A stretch of 64,000 nucleotides of DNA from Planctomyces sp. (lineage in GTDB: Bacteria; Planctomycetota; Planctomycetia; Planctomycetales; Planctomycetaceae). Position 1 is the first letter of the stretch, and every line of letters begins with the position of its first letter. Shown in pieces: positions 1 to 9,057 of this stretch. The stretch is taken from contig JAHBXW010000003.1 of assembly GCA_019636235.1 (NCBI GenBank), forward strand, positions 64,001-128,000, in the 5' to 3' direction. A program made the position numbers and the translations under genes. A model generated the notes under the pieces. That model did not search any database. It saw only the letters and a list, made by a program, of their open reading frames with translations, and was not told where the DNA came from.

Positions 1-341
1 TCTATCTCAAGGAGGTCGACGGTCCGCGGTCGTTTCCGATCGTGATCGGCATGTTCGAGGCCACGAGCATTGACCGCCGCATCCAGGGCAACGTCCCGCC
101 CCGGCCGCTGACCCACGATCTCCTCAAGGCCACCATCTCGGCCCTGGGCGGCGACCTCCAGGATGTGGTCATCACCAGCCTGCAGGAACACATCTATTAC
201 GCCGTGATCCGCATCCGCCGGGACGACGGCGAGCTCGTCGAGGTCGACTGCCGCCCCAGCGACGCGCTGGCGCTGGCCGTGCACTACGACCCGCCCGCCG
301 AAATCCACGTCCACGAGGACGTTCTCGGCGAAGTCGGCTGA
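1..341 (+). CDS. Bifunctional nuclease (DUF151/BFN) family protein, 5' end missing
   Basis: The reading frame is already open at the window edge (in-frame codons begin at base 3) and ends at TGA 339-341, so only the last 112 residues are seen. The fragment has the typical BFN core: a segment like RPLTHDLL, then a helix and strand ([15 protein letters not shown]), and the signature [12 protein letters not shown] near the C terminus. Members of this family (Pfam DNase-RNase type) are small proteins of about 130-170 residues, some described as having both DNase and RNase activity; their role in bacteria is uncertain. A GTG at 42 is inside the domain and is not the real start. The gene runs in the same direction as alaS, 167 bases downstream. 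Confidence 0.85.
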   Translation, partial: YLKEVDGPRSFPIVIGMFEATSIDRRIQGNVPPRPLTHDLLKATISALGGDLQDVVITSLQEHIYYAVIRIRRDDGELVEVDCRPSDALALAVHYDPPAEIHVHEDVLGEVG

Positions 342-410
342 GATCCGCAGCCCAGGGGGTTCGCAGCGCGGGCCTGACGCGCTTCGCGCTTTCACTCGCG
401 GCGCCTGCAA

Positions 411-438
411 TTGCCCGGCGGGGGCCATCAACTACACT
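411..438 (+). promoter_or_regulatory. Candidate promoter for alaS
   Basis: TTGCCC (411-416) and TACACT (433-438) are separated by 16 bases and lie 70 bases before the alaS start, in the only gap between the nuclease gene and alaS. The match to the sigma-70 consensus is partial. The same 16-base spacing recurs before gapA, dnaG and blaI in this window. Confidence 0.4.
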
Positions 439-508
439 TCCGAATTCCGATTCCCGCTCCCGGGCCAGCCATCCTAGATGTTGTCGCCGGACCGCTCCGG
501 CCCCGATC

Positions 509-3121
509 ATGAAAACCGACGACCTCCGTGAAGCCTACCTGGCGTTCTTCGAATCGAAGGGCTGCGTCCGTCGCCCCAGCGACGTCCTCGTCCCCCGCGA
601 CGACCCGACCGTTCTGTTCACCCCCGCCGGGATGAACCAGTTCAAGAACCAGTTTCTGGGGATTGGCCCGCTGGAGTTCACGAAGGCCACCACCTGCCAG
701 AAGTGCATCCGCACGGGCGACATCGACAACGTGGGGGTCACCGCGTACCACCACACGTTCTTTGAAATGCTGGGGAACTTCTCCTTCGGCGACTACTTCA
801 AGCGCGAGGCCATCAACTGGGCCTGGGAGTTCCTGACGGCGAAGGCCTGGCTGGGCCTCGATCCCGAGCGGCTGACCGTCACCGTGTACCTGGATGACGA
901 CGAGGCGGCCGGCATCTGGCAGAAGGACGTCGGCCTGTCGACGGACCGCATCTCCCGCTGCGATCAATACGAGAACTTCTGGCCGGCCGGGGCGCCGACG
1001 AACGGGCCTGACGGCGTCTGCGGCCCTTGCTCCGAGATTTACTATTTGCCCCCCGGCGGCTCGAAACCCGTCGAGATCTGGAACCTGGTGTTCACCCAGT
1101 TCAACCGCGTCGGCGAACCGCCCGACAATCTCCGCCCGCTGCCGAAGAAGAACATCGACACCGGCATGGGCCTGGAACGCTGCGCGTCCGTCCTGCAGGG
1201 GGTGCTCAGCAACTTCGAGATCGACATTCTGCGGCCGCTGTGCGTCGCCGCGGGGGATGCCGTCGGCCGCAGTTACGCGTTCGATGCCCCGGAAGGCCGC
1301 GCCCTGCGGAGAATCGCCGATCACATCCGCTGCGTCACGATGTGCGCCCACGAGGGGGTTGTGCCCGACAACGCCAAGCAGGGCTACGTCGTCCGCCAGC
1401 TGCTCCGCCGCGCGATGCTCGAGGGCTTCCTGCTCGGACGGCAGGAGCCGTTCCTGCACACGCTGGTGCCGATCGTCGCGGAGCTGATGCAACGCCCCTA
1501 TCCGGACGTTCTCAAGTCGGTGGCGGTCGTCGCTAGCATCGTGCGTGAAGAGGAAACCCAGTTCCTGGGCACGATCGAACGCGGGCTGTCCAAGTGGGAA
1601 TCGGTCGTCGAAAAAGCCAGGTCCGGCGGCGGCGTCGTCTCCGGTGAAGAGGCCTTCGGCCTGCATTCGCAGGACGGCTTCCTGATCGACCTGACCGTGC
1701 AGATGGCCGCGCGGAACGGGCTGACCGTCGACCGCGACCGCTTTGACGCCCTCGTCAAGGAGCACGAAGAACGCTCCGGGTCCGGCGCCTTCCTGAACAG
1801 CGTCATGGCCGAAGGCCCGCTGGACGCCATCCGCAAACAGCATGGCGGCACCAAGTTCATCGGCTATGACCAGGTTCAGGCGGCCGGGAAGGTCGTCGGC
1901 ATCATCGCCCACAAGCAACTCGCGAAGGAGCACTCCGGCGGCGAGACGATCGGCGTGCTGCTCGATCAGACCCCCTTCTATGGCGAGGCGGGGGGACAGG
2001 TTGGCGATACGGGCATCCTCAAGGGCCAGACGTTCGAATTCCAGGTCACCGACACCCAGCGCAACGCTGATCTGTTCATCCATATCGGCCGGCTGAAGCA
2101 GGGCACAATCCATGTCGGCGACGAGGCCGACGCGCGGATCGACGCCGAGCGCCGCGCCGGCATCCGCCGGGCGCACTCAGCGACGCACCTGCTGCATCAC
2201 GCGCTGCGACAGACGCTGGGGCCGAACGCGATGCAGCGGGGCTCGAAGGTCGAGAACGACATCCTGCGATTCGACTTCGCGCACGCCAAGCCGGTCACCG
2301 CGGACGAGCTGCGGCGGATCGAGGACGAGATCAATCTCCGCGTCTCGGAGGGTGCTGCGGTCGTCACCGAGGTCACCGATCAGAAGGTCGCCCGCGAGCG
2401 CGGCGCGATGATGCTGTTCGGCGAGAAGTACCCCGATCGTGTCCGCATGGTCACGATGGGGGACTTCAGCGTCGAACTCTGCGGCGGCACGCATCTCGCG
2501 AACACCGGGCAGGTCGGTCTTTGCCGATTGGTGTCCGAGGAGCCTGTCGCGAAAGGCGTTCGGCGGGTCACATGCGTGACGGGGCAGCGGGCGATCCAGC
2601 AGGTGCGCGAGGCCGAACGGCTGCTGCGCGAGGCGGCGACGCTGTTGCGGGCGCCGATGCCGGCGGAGATCCCGGAAAAGATCGCCGCGCTGCAGGATGA
2701 ACTGCAGGCTGCACGGCGGGAGCTGGCGGAGTTCACGAAGGCGTCGATCGCGGACGAGGCCGCGGCCATGCTGCGGGAGGCGGAGGTTGTCGGCGGCGTG
2801 AAGCTGATCGTCCGGGAGTTGAAGGGCGTGCCGCGGGACTCGCTGAAGGAGATGGTTGACCTGCTGCGGGCGGGGAAGGAGCCGGCAGCGGTGCTGTTGG
2901 GCCTCGTGGACGACGGCAAGGTGGCGTTGATCGCCGCGGTGTCGAAGGAGCTGGCGGGAAAGAAGCTGCATGCTGGCGAGTGCGTGAAGGCGGCGGCGAA
3001 GGTGGTGGGCGGCGGAGGCGGAGGGCGTCCGGACCTCGCGGAAGCAGGGGGCAAGGACCCCTCGCGGCTTGCCGAGGCGCTCGAAGCGGGCCAACAGGTG
3101 TTTCGCGCGAAGCTGGCCTGA
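509..3121 (+). CDS. alaS: Alanyl-tRNA synthetase
   Basis: Charges tRNA-Ala with alanine in the cytoplasm and edits mis-charged Ser/Gly. The 870-residue product is full length for the bacterial family (about 875). The class II catalytic domain opens the protein (the [17 protein letters not shown] segment near residue 90, then [11 protein letters not shown] near 170). The editing domain has the metal-binding pair HxxxH at H556/H560 (HSATH) and CxxxH at C658/H662 (CGGTH). The C-terminal C-Ala domain carries the glycine-rich signature [15 protein letters not shown] close to the end. ATG 509 is chosen because the family N terminus ([14 protein letters not shown]) begins a few codons later. Transcribed alone or with the nuclease gene upstream; gapA downstream has its own promoter. 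Confidence 0.98.
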   Translation: MKTDDLREAYLAFFESKGCVRRPSDVLVPRDDPTVLFTPAGMNQFKNQFLGIGPLEFTKATTCQKCIRTGDIDNVGVTAYHHTFFEMLGNFSFGDYFKREAINWAWEFLTAKAWLGLDPERLTVTVYLDDDEAAGIWQKDVGLSTDRISRCDQYENFWPAGAPTNGPDGVCGPCSEIYYLPPGGSKPVEIWNLVFTQFNRVGEPPDNLRPLPKKNIDTGMGLERCASVLQGVLSNFEIDILRPLCVAAGDAVGRSYAFDAPEGRALRRIADHIRCVTMCAHEGVVPDNAKQGYVVRQLLRRAMLEGFLLGRQEPFLHTLVPIVAELMQRPYPDVLKSVAVVASIVREEETQFLGTIERGLSKWESVVEKARSGGGVVSGEEAFGLHSQDGFLIDLTVQMAARNGLTVDRDRFDALVKEHEERSGSGAFLNSVMAEGPLDAIRKQHGGTKFIGYDQVQAAGKVVGIIAHKQLAKEHSGGETIGVLLDQTPFYGEAGGQVGDTGILKGQTFEFQVTDTQRNADLFIHIGRLKQGTIHVGDEADARIDAERRAGIRRAHSATHLLHHALRQTLGPNAMQRGSKVENDILRFDFAHAKPVTADELRRIEDEINLRVSEGAAVVTEVTDQKVARERGAMMLFGEKYPDRVRMVTMGDFSVELCGGTHLANTGQVGLCRLVSEEPVAKGVRRVTCVTGQRAIQQVREAERLLREAATLLRAPMPAEIPEKIAALQDELQAARRELAEFTKASIADEAAAMLREAEVVGGVKLIVRELKGVPRDSLKEMVDLLRAGKEPAAVLLGLVDDGKVALIAAVSKELAGKKLHAGECVKAAAKVVGGGGGGRPDLAEAGGKDPSRLAEALEAGQQVFRAKLA

Positions 3122-3212
3122 GGCGCGCGATATTTTCCCGCGGGCGTGTGGCCGCTCGCGACGTTGATCCCGGCCCTGCCCCGGCCCATTCAGCATCCGG
3201 CGGCCCGCATGG

Positions 3213-3240
3213 TTGAGGATGCGCCACGGAACTCTATAAT
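3213..3240 (+). promoter_or_regulatory. Promoter of gapA
   Basis: TTGAGG (3213-3218), a 16-base spacer and a perfect TATAAT (3235-3240). Transcription would begin near 3247 and leave a leader of about 160 bases before the GTG start of gapA at 3409. The leader contains no open frame I would defend. Confidence 0.65.
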
Positions 3241-3408
3241 CGCCCGCACCAGGCGGCGTTGCGCACTCCGTGCGCCCCGCGTCGCCCGTCCTGCTCCCGG
3301 GGCGTGAGTGCGACTGCTGTGTCGGCCGTCGAGACTCACGGAGCGTCCGCGCCGGGCTCGGCCCCCTGTCTGTATCGTCCGCTTGCGAGCGACGTGGAGG
3401 AAAGTTTC

Positions 3409-4434
3409 GTGGCAGTTGCTGTTGGCATTAACGGTTTCGGACGGATCGGTCGCATCACCCTGAGGGCCATGGCCGCCCGAGGGAACGAATTCGAAGTGCT
3501 GGCCATCAACGACCTGGGCGACCCCAAGGCGCTGGCGATGCTGTTCAAGTACGACAGCATCCAGGGCCGGTTCCCGGGGACCTGCGAAGCCGACGGGGAT
3601 TCGCTGGTCATCAACGGCAAGAAGGTCAAGGTCACCGCCGAGCGGGATCCCAAGAACCTGCCCTGGAAGTCGCTGGGCGTGAAGGTCGCCCTCGAATCGA
3701 CCGGCCTGTTCACCAAGCGCGCCTCGGGCGACAAGCCCGGCTACGACAGCCACCTCGCCGCCGGCGCCGAACGCGTCGTCCTGTCCGCCCCGGCCGACAA
3801 GGACTCCCCCCCGGATCTGACCTGCGTCCTCGGCGTCAACGATCAGCAGATCAAGCCCGAGCACAAGACCATCTCGAACGCCAGTTGCACCACCAACTGC
3901 CTGGCGCCGATGGCCATGATCCTGAATGAGAAGTTCGGGATCGAAAAAGGGCTGATGACGACCGTGCACGCGTACACGAACGACCAGCGCGTGTCGGATC
4001 AGCTGCATAAGGACATGCGGCGGGCCCGCGCGGCCGCGCTGAACATCATTCCCACCTCCACCGGCGCCGCCAAGGCCGTCGGCGAGGTCCTTCCCGAACT
4101 GAACGGCAAGCTCACGGGCATCAGCCTGCGGGTGCCGGTCGCCGCGGGCAGCGTCACCGATCTCGTCGCCGTCCTCAAGAAGGACGTCAAGGCCGACGAC
4201 ATCAACGCCGCCATCCGGGAAGCCGCCGCCGGACGACTGAAGGGCATCCTCGAATACACCGAGGACCCCATCTGCTCCAGCGACGTCATCGGCAACCCGC
4301 ACTCCAGCATTTTTGACGGCAGCTGGACGCAGGTCATCGGCGGCAACCTGGTCAAGGTGCTGTCGTGGTACGACAACGAGTACGGTTACTCGAACCGCAC
4401 CGCGGACCTGATCGCAAAGATCGGCAAGCTCTGA
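3409..4434 (+). CDS. gapA: Glyceraldehyde-3-phosphate dehydrogenase, type I
   Basis: Oxidises and phosphorylates glyceraldehyde 3-phosphate to 1,3-bisphosphoglycerate with NAD in glycolysis. The 341-residue protein begins with the Rossmann motif [10 protein letters not shown], contains the catalytic cysteine in [12 protein letters not shown] (Cys160) and a downstream [10 protein letters not shown] histidine, and ends with the family signature [12 protein letters not shown]. The frame is open back to 3259, but I start at GTG 3409: it has a perfect GGAGG (3396-3400) eight bases upstream and puts the Rossmann motif at the expected place, whereas the extra N-terminal stretch is low-complexity Arg/Pro/Ser. 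Followed by a strong terminator, so probably a single-gene transcript. Confidence 0.97.
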   Translation: MAVAVGINGFGRIGRITLRAMAARGNEFEVLAINDLGDPKALAMLFKYDSIQGRFPGTCEADGDSLVINGKKVKVTAERDPKNLPWKSLGVKVALESTGLFTKRASGDKPGYDSHLAAGAERVVLSAPADKDSPPDLTCVLGVNDQQIKPEHKTISNASCTTNCLAPMAMILNEKFGIEKGLMTTVHAYTNDQRVSDQLHKDMRRARAAALNIIPTSTGAAKAVGEVLPELNGKLTGISLRVPVAAGSVTDLVAVLKKDVKADDINAAIREAAAGRLKGILEYTEDPICSSDVIGNPHSSIFDGSWTQVIGGNLVKVLSWYDNEYGYSNRTADLIAKIGKL

Positions 4435-4483
4435 GCCGGACAGTCGCCGACGGCACGTCGACGTCCCGATAGAACGCGAATCG

Positions 4484-4521
4484 GCCCCGGGGAAACATCC
4501 AACCCCGGGGCTGTTTCGTTT
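4484..4521 (+). terminator. Rho-independent terminator of gapA
   Basis: A perfect 9-bp stem, GCCCCGGGG (4484-4492) and CCCCGGGGC (4503-4511), closes a 10-base loop and is followed by the T-rich run TGTTTCGTTT. It lies 50 bases after the gapA stop. Confidence 0.85.
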
Positions 4522-4527
4522 CAGCCT

Positions 4528-4562
4528 TGGAAAGAACCCAACCGCCGGCGCTTCAGCGGCGG
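4528..4562 (-). terminator. Weak candidate terminator for the receiver-like gene
   Basis: Read on the minus strand, a 6-bp stem (CCGCCG 4562-4557, CGGCGG 4547-4542) overlaps the last codons of the gene and is followed by TTGGGTTCTTT. Short stem and imperfect T run, so only a suggestion. Confidence 0.35.
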
Positions 4563-5158
4563 CTGTGGCACCAGCGGCGGATCAACAGCACGACCCGCAC
4601 CAGAGTGTCCCGGTCGAACATCTCCAGTCGGTCCTTCCCGGCGAACGGGTAATCCAGGCCGCGGATGATGCGGATCAACTCGGCATCGGTCAGCTCGTTC
4701 CGGATGTCGTCCTCGTCGAGCTCCCCGACCAGCGATTCGTCGACGGCCGGCTCGGCGGGGCGCTCGGATGCGCGCTCCTGCGGGGGGCTGACTTTCTCCG
4801 CAGTCGCCAGCCACGGCACCAGCAGGTTCACGTCCAGCGGCCGGGACAGGACCTCGAGGCCCATCGACCGGGCCTTCCGGCAGGTCGGGGAATCGGTTTC
4901 GTTCGCGACCAGCACGCCCCGCAGGCTGGCGGACCGCTGACGCAGCTGGGTGAACAGCGCCACCCCGTCGCCACCGTCCTGGTCGCCCCCGTCCAGCGGG
5001 GTCCCGATCACGCTCCAGCTGTAATTCTGCCGTTCGTTCAGCACGCGCGCCTCCTCGGCCGAAAACGTGACATCCAGCCCGTAACCAAGTCCGGTCAGCA
5101 CACGCGCCAGTCGACCGCATGCGATGCGATCGCTATCGACGAGCAGCAGTCGCCGCAT
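4553..5158 (-). CDS. Degenerate response-regulator receiver protein
   Basis: A 201-residue cytoplasmic protein whose first 120 residues fold like a CheY receiver: MRRLLLVDSD supplies the acidic pair (D8, D10), and later strands GVLVAN and LSRPLD match receiver beta-4 and beta-5. The phosphoacceptor strand reads YSWSVIGTPLDGG, with Gly52 where the aspartate should be, and the conserved lysine is Arg107, so it probably cannot be phosphorylated normally. The remaining 80 residues are acidic then helical (DRDTLVRVVLLIRRW) with no DNA-binding motif I recognise. The start at 5158 is preferred over a longer frame (to 5263) because GGAGG lies seven bases upstream. No histidine kinase gene is adjacent. 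Function unknown; a phosphorylation-independent signalling or scaffold role is inference. Confidence 0.7.
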   Translation of the reverse strand: MRRLLLVDSDRIACGRLARVLTGLGYGLDVTFSAEEARVLNERQNYSWSVIGTPLDGGDQDGGDGVALFTQLRQRSASLRGVLVANETDSPTCRKARSMGLEVLSRPLDVNLLVPWLATAEKVSPPQERASERPAEPAVDESLVGELDEDDIRNELTDAELIRIIRGLDYPFAGKDRLEMFDRDTLVRVVLLIRRWCHSRR

Positions 5159-5438
5159 CGCTGGACCTCCGGCGCAATCGCGTCTGTTCTGCGACCGCCG
5201 CAACAAGCCCGAGCGCCGGGGGATGCGGAGTGGGAAATCGTCTGTCAGAATCACACAACGCAAGGCTCGTGCCGCCCGCCGCCGACTCCCGCAATCGTCT
5301 GGAATCGCTGAAATCCCAACGAATGGCAGGGTGTGCGACGTCGTGCGGGCCGCGCGCTCCCGTCCCGTCGACTCGCGGCGGCTGCCCAGCCATTCAGCAC
5401 CCTGCCCGAAACCTCAACTCCCGGACCACCGCCGTTTC

Positions 5439-6323
5439 ATGCCCGTCGTGACCTCCTGGATGCATCCGGTCTCCGATGGCGTGTCGCTCGCGTGCCGGCA
5501 TTTTCTCCCCCGGGGCCTGCCCCGCGGATACGTCGTCGGCATCCATGGCATTCAGAGCCATTCCGGCTGGTATGTGGAGTCTTCCAGCCGCCTGGCCGAG
5601 GCCGGGTTCGACGTCCGGTTCTTCGACCGGCGGGGGAGCGGGCTCAGCGGCGGCCCTCCCGGACACGCCCGCCACTGGGAACGGCTGGCGAACGACGTCG
5701 CCTCTCAGTTGATCGCCGTGCGGGCCGAACGCGATGACGCCAGCCCGGGGGCGCCGGTCGTCCTGCTGGGCCTGAGTTGGGGGGGCAAGCTGGCGGCCGC
5801 CGTCGCGCGGCTCCGTCCGGAACTTGTCGACGGACTGATCCTGCTGTACCCCGGCATCCACGCCCACATCCGCCCGAGCTGGCGGCAGTCGCTGCTGCTG
5901 CGGCTGGCCGAACTGGCCGGCGTTCGCGACCGGCAGGCGCGGATTCCACTGGAAGACCCGGCCCTGTTCACCAGCGATCCCGCCCGGCAGGCCGAGATTC
6001 AGCAGGACCCGCTGGCGCTGCGCGAGGCGACGACGGGGTTTCTGATCGCGGACCGGGAGTTGACGCGTCTCTCCCGGGGAGCCCCGGGCATGCTGAACCG
6101 CCCGACGCTGCTGATGCTGGCCGGGAGGGACCGGATCATCGACAACGCGGCGATGCGGCGATGGTTCGCACGGCTGGCGGCGGCCGACAAGGCGCTCCAG
6201 GAGTTCCCGGGCGCGGCCCACACGCTGGAATTCGAACCCTGCCGCGAGGAATTCATCGCGGGTCTGATCGACTGGCTGTCGGAACGCGCGCCGCGCCCCG
6301 AGGGACTGGCCCCCCGGGGCTGA
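5439..6323 (+). CDS. Alpha/beta hydrolase, monoacylglycerol lipase / serine aminopeptidase S33 type
   Basis: A 294-residue soluble hydrolase, likely cleaving an ester or lipid substrate. The oxyanion region is GIHGIQSHSGWY (residues 34-45). The nucleophile elbow is GLSWG with Ser113, and Asp231 (LAGRDRIID) and His261 (GAAHTLEFE) complete a plausible catalytic triad in the expected order. A FFDRRGSGLSGG strand-loop matches the family's FDxRGxGxS. The frame is open to 5124, overlapping the divergent receiver gene, but the domain begins just after ATG 5439, so I start there. It ends 16 bases from the convergent stop of the radical SAM gene. The true substrate cannot be told from sequence. Confidence 0.85.
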   Translation: MPVVTSWMHPVSDGVSLACRHFLPRGLPRGYVVGIHGIQSHSGWYVESSSRLAEAGFDVRFFDRRGSGLSGGPPGHARHWERLANDVASQLIAVRAERDDASPGAPVVLLGLSWGGKLAAAVARLRPELVDGLILLYPGIHAHIRPSWRQSLLLRLAELAGVRDRQARIPLEDPALFTSDPARQAEIQQDPLALREATTGFLIADRELTRLSRGAPGMLNRPTLLMLAGRDRIIDNAAMRRWFARLAAADKALQEFPGAAHTLEFEPCREEFIAGLIDWLSERAPRPEGLAPRG

Positions 6324-6339
6324 GGCCTTCGCAATTCGT

Positions 6340-7983
6340 TCAGGCGTCGACCGGATCGGGATACCGGTAGGTCTTCCCCTCGAAGTTCCGGAGCAGGACG
6401 TCATCGCCGTCCCGGCCGACAAGATAGTTCGGCTGCAGGGGAATCTTCCCGCCGCCGCCCGGGGCGTCGATCACGTAGTTCGGCACGCCGTAGCCAGTCG
6501 TGTGGCCGCGGAGCCCCTCGATGATCTCCAGCCCCTTCGCGACTGACGTCCGGAAGTGGGCCGAGCCCGAAATCGGATCGCACTGGTACAGGTAATACGG
6601 GCGGACGCGCATCAGCAGCAGCTTGTGGATGAGCTGCTTCATCGTGTCCACGCTGTCGTTGACGCCCTTCAAGAGCACGGTCTGCGCGCCGAGCGGGATG
6701 CCCGCGTCAGCCAGCCGGCCGCAGGCCCGCGCCGCCTCTGGCGTGCATTCGTCCGGGTGCAGAAAGTGCACGCTCATCCACAGCGGATGGTACTTCCGCA
6801 GCATCCGCGTCAACTGTGGGGTGATCCGCTGCGGCAAGACGGCCGGCATCTTGGTCCCGATCCGGATGAACTCGATATGCGGGATCGCCCGCAACCGGCC
6901 CAGGATCCAGTCCAGCTTGTCCTCGCTCAGCGACAGCGGGTCGCCGCCGGAGATCAGCACGTCGCGGACCTGGGGCGTCTTCCGAAGATAGTCGAACGCC
7001 AGTTCCAGCCGCTTCTCATTGGCGAACAGCTCGCCGTGTCCGACGACGCGCGACCGCGTGCAGTACCGGCAATACGTCGAGCAGAAGTCGAGCGCCAGCA
7101 GCAGCACCCGGTCCGGGTAGCGGTGCACCAGGCCCGGCACGGGGCTGTGGCCGTCCTCGCCGAGGGGATCGTCCGCCTCGCCGCGGGTCCGCAGGAACTC
7201 GTTGCGGGACGGGACGACCGTTCGCCGCAGCGGTTGCGCAGCGTCGTCCGGATCGAGCAGGCTCATGTAGTACGGCGTGATGCCGACCGGCAGCATCGAG
7301 CCCCCTTCAACGAGGGCCGCCCGCTCGTCGTCGTGGAGCGACAGCATCCGCTCCATCTGCTCGAGCGTGCGGATGCGATGCCGCGACTGCCAGCGCCAGT
7401 CGTTCCAATCCTTCTCGGAGGCGTCCGGGAAGAACTTCTTGCGGAATGCCCGGGTCCGGGGACTCGTCGAGGATCGCCGGGACGTCGTGCGGATGACGAA
7501 CGGCAGCCCGGTGGCGTCCGCTTCCCCGACGGGCGCCGCTTCGACCTGCTGCGGCGCCGCGGGCCGAGCCTCGAGCGCCGGCGGCTCAAACCGGGGAGCG
7601 ACCGGAAGTTCAACCTGCGTCGCAGTCTGGCGCGTCCGTCGGGCGGTTCCCGGCTGGGAATACCCGACGACGCCGGCCGTTTGTTTCGCGGGAGCCGCGG
7701 CGCGTCCCTTGCGGGCGCGGGGCGTCCGCGAGCGCGGCGTAGCGACGGGATCGGCCAGCGGCACGTCGAGATCGACGATCACCGGGCCGTGGTCGTCCGG
7801 CGGCGGACCGGCGGGGCTGCCACAGGCGCCAGTGGCCTGTGAGCCGCAGCCGGATTCGAGAATTGGGAGTGTGACGAGCGGTTGATCGGGCTGACGCCCA
7901 GGAGGCTCCTCGGAAGAATCAACGTCGACGTCCGTCCGGGAAACCGTCAGACCCCGCTGCCCGGGGTCACGAGAAGCGCCCAT
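6340..7983 (-). CDS. kamA: Lysine 2,3-aminomutase (KamA-family radical SAM enzyme)
   Basis: Interconverts L-alpha-lysine and L-beta-lysine using a [4Fe-4S] cluster, SAM and PLP. The cluster motif CxxxCxxC is Cys301, Cys305 and Cys308 (CSTYCRYC). ISGGDPL follows as the SAM-binding GGE-like motif, and PGGGGK near the C terminus contains the family's PLP-binding lysine. The 547-residue protein is about 130 longer than clostridial KamA (416): residues 1-170 are a Pro/Ala/Arg-rich, probably disordered extension with no recognised domain. Family members also include EF-P lysine mutases (EpmB), but those are shorter and lack the C-terminal oligomerisation segment present here. Nothing nearby indicates lysine fermentation, so beta-lysine may serve osmolyte or other synthesis (inference). 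Confidence 0.88.
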   Translation of the reverse strand: MGASRDPGQRGLTVSRTDVDVDSSEEPPGRQPDQPLVTLPILESGCGSQATGACGSPAGPPPDDHGPVIVDLDVPLADPVATPRSRTPRARKGRAAAPAKQTAGVVGYSQPGTARRTRQTATQVELPVAPRFEPPALEARPAAPQQVEAAPVGEADATGLPFVIRTTSRRSSTSPRTRAFRKKFFPDASEKDWNDWRWQSRHRIRTLEQMERMLSLHDDERAALVEGGSMLPVGITPYYMSLLDPDDAAQPLRRTVVPSRNEFLRTRGEADDPLGEDGHSPVPGLVHRYPDRVLLLALDFCSTYCRYCTRSRVVGHGELFANEKRLELAFDYLRKTPQVRDVLISGGDPLSLSEDKLDWILGRLRAIPHIEFIRIGTKMPAVLPQRITPQLTRMLRKYHPLWMSVHFLHPDECTPEAARACGRLADAGIPLGAQTVLLKGVNDSVDTMKQLIHKLLLMRVRPYYLYQCDPISGSAHFRTSVAKGLEIIEGLRGHTTGYGVPNYVIDAPGGGGKIPLQPNYLVGRDGDDVLLRNFEGKTYRYPDPVDA

Positions 7984-8297
7984 GGAGGGCTGTCCTGCAG
8001 GAGCAATGTCCTTTGGTGCGCGGGTCTGGCTGTCTCCGTGCCGACGCCGCGGCGGCTCCCAGCCCTGCCAATACTCGGCACGGCTGACGTGGGAACCCAG
8101 AGGCCTGTCGTCCGTTCTTCGGCCCGAGTGCAGACCTGCTGTTGGCGCGACGATTTAACGGCTGGCCACTGGGGAAATCAATCCCCGTTTTCCCGAAACC
8201 TGAAGAAATTTTTCCGTTTCGTCCGACTGCTGGCGGCCCAGTCGCCGTTTCCGCCGGTGTCCGAAGCGGCTCCCCGGGGCCGCCGCTCCGCTCGCCG
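7984..8297. other. Gene-free gap between kamA and the phosphatidyltransferase
   Basis: No convincing open frame or RNA gene. A small hairpin (GGGGA 8171-8175 with TCCCC 8182-8186) followed by GTTTT reads as a terminator only on the plus strand, where no gene ends. The kamA promoter presumably lies here, but I cannot pick one out. Confidence 0.5.
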
Positions 8298-8921
8298 TCA
8301 CTCCGCCGCGCGACGCAGCCGCGTCCGCAGCGCCGCATACCCCGAGAGCAACTTCGCCCCCAGCACCAGCGACAGCGCGCCGGTCAGCCAGGGCACGACC
8401 GACACGCCCCACGTCAACTGCAGCGGCAGCGCGGCGTACAGCACGAACCGTGGCCGGATCAGCCAGGAATACGGGATCGACAACGCGTTCCGCACCATCG
8501 CGAACGCCACCACCACCGTGTAAATGAACAGGAACAGCCCGCCGTTCCAGGCCCCCAGCCAGCCGCTCGCCATCAGCGCCGCCACGACCCCGGCCAGCAC
8601 ACATTGGTCGCTGAGCGTGTCGGTCAGAGAACCCGCCGCCCCCGCCCGCCGCTGGTGCCGCGCCAGCGGCCCATCGATCCCGTCCAGCACCGCGTGGGCC
8701 AGCAGCATCAGCACGGCCAGCCAGGGCCGGTCAGGCCACAATGCCGCGAAAGACAGGCCAGCCGCCAGCGAGGCGACCGTCACCCCATCCGGTCCGACGC
8801 GCCAGGCCGTCAGCCGGGGCAACAGCGGCGCGAGCGCCGCCGCCCGCCAGCGCTGCGTGGCCTCCATTGCCCGGCGTTCGCCGCCGGAATAGCAGTCCGC
8901 TGTCGGTTGGACGCCCGTCAT
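8298..8921 (-). CDS. CDP-alcohol phosphatidyltransferase family membrane protein
   Basis: Integral membrane enzyme that transfers a phosphatidyl (or similar) group from a CDP-alcohol in phospholipid synthesis. The complete family signature DGxxAR(x8)GxxxDxxxD is present, starting DGPLAR near residue 89 and ending TDTLSD. Several hydrophobic helices flank it. At 207 residues it is in the PgsA/PssA/CLS range, but sequence alone does not say which alcohol is used. ATG 8921 is chosen over a longer frame (to 9137) because GAGGGG lies five bases upstream and the extension is not hydrophobic. It is downstream of the membrane glycosyltransferase on the same strand, with a 136-base gap. Confidence 0.85.
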   Translation of the reverse strand: MTGVQPTADCYSGGERRAMEATQRWRAAALAPLLPRLTAWRVGPDGVTVASLAAGLSFAALWPDRPWLAVLMLLAHAVLDGIDGPLARHQRRAGAAGSLTDTLSDQCVLAGVVAALMASGWLGAWNGGLFLFIYTVVVAFAMVRNALSIPYSWLIRPRFVLYAALPLQLTWGVSVVPWLTGALSLVLGAKLLSGYAALRTRLRRAAE

Positions 8922-9057
8922 GCGATCCCCTCGGCTGAGTTGGTCTCCCGAGCCCCAAGGCGAGATTGGCCGCGGGACATCACGCGGAAAACCCCGGAAC
9001 CGGAATCCGTGCGGCAGACACCAGTCGCGGCCGGGGCGCTCCTGGACGCTGGCCCCG

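Noticed and set aside
428-2176. A 582-codon open frame antisense to alaS
   Set aside because: Shadow of alaS; no recognisable protein features.
8171-8190. Terminator-like hairpin followed by GTTTT
   Set aside because: It would work only on the plus strand, where no gene ends nearby.
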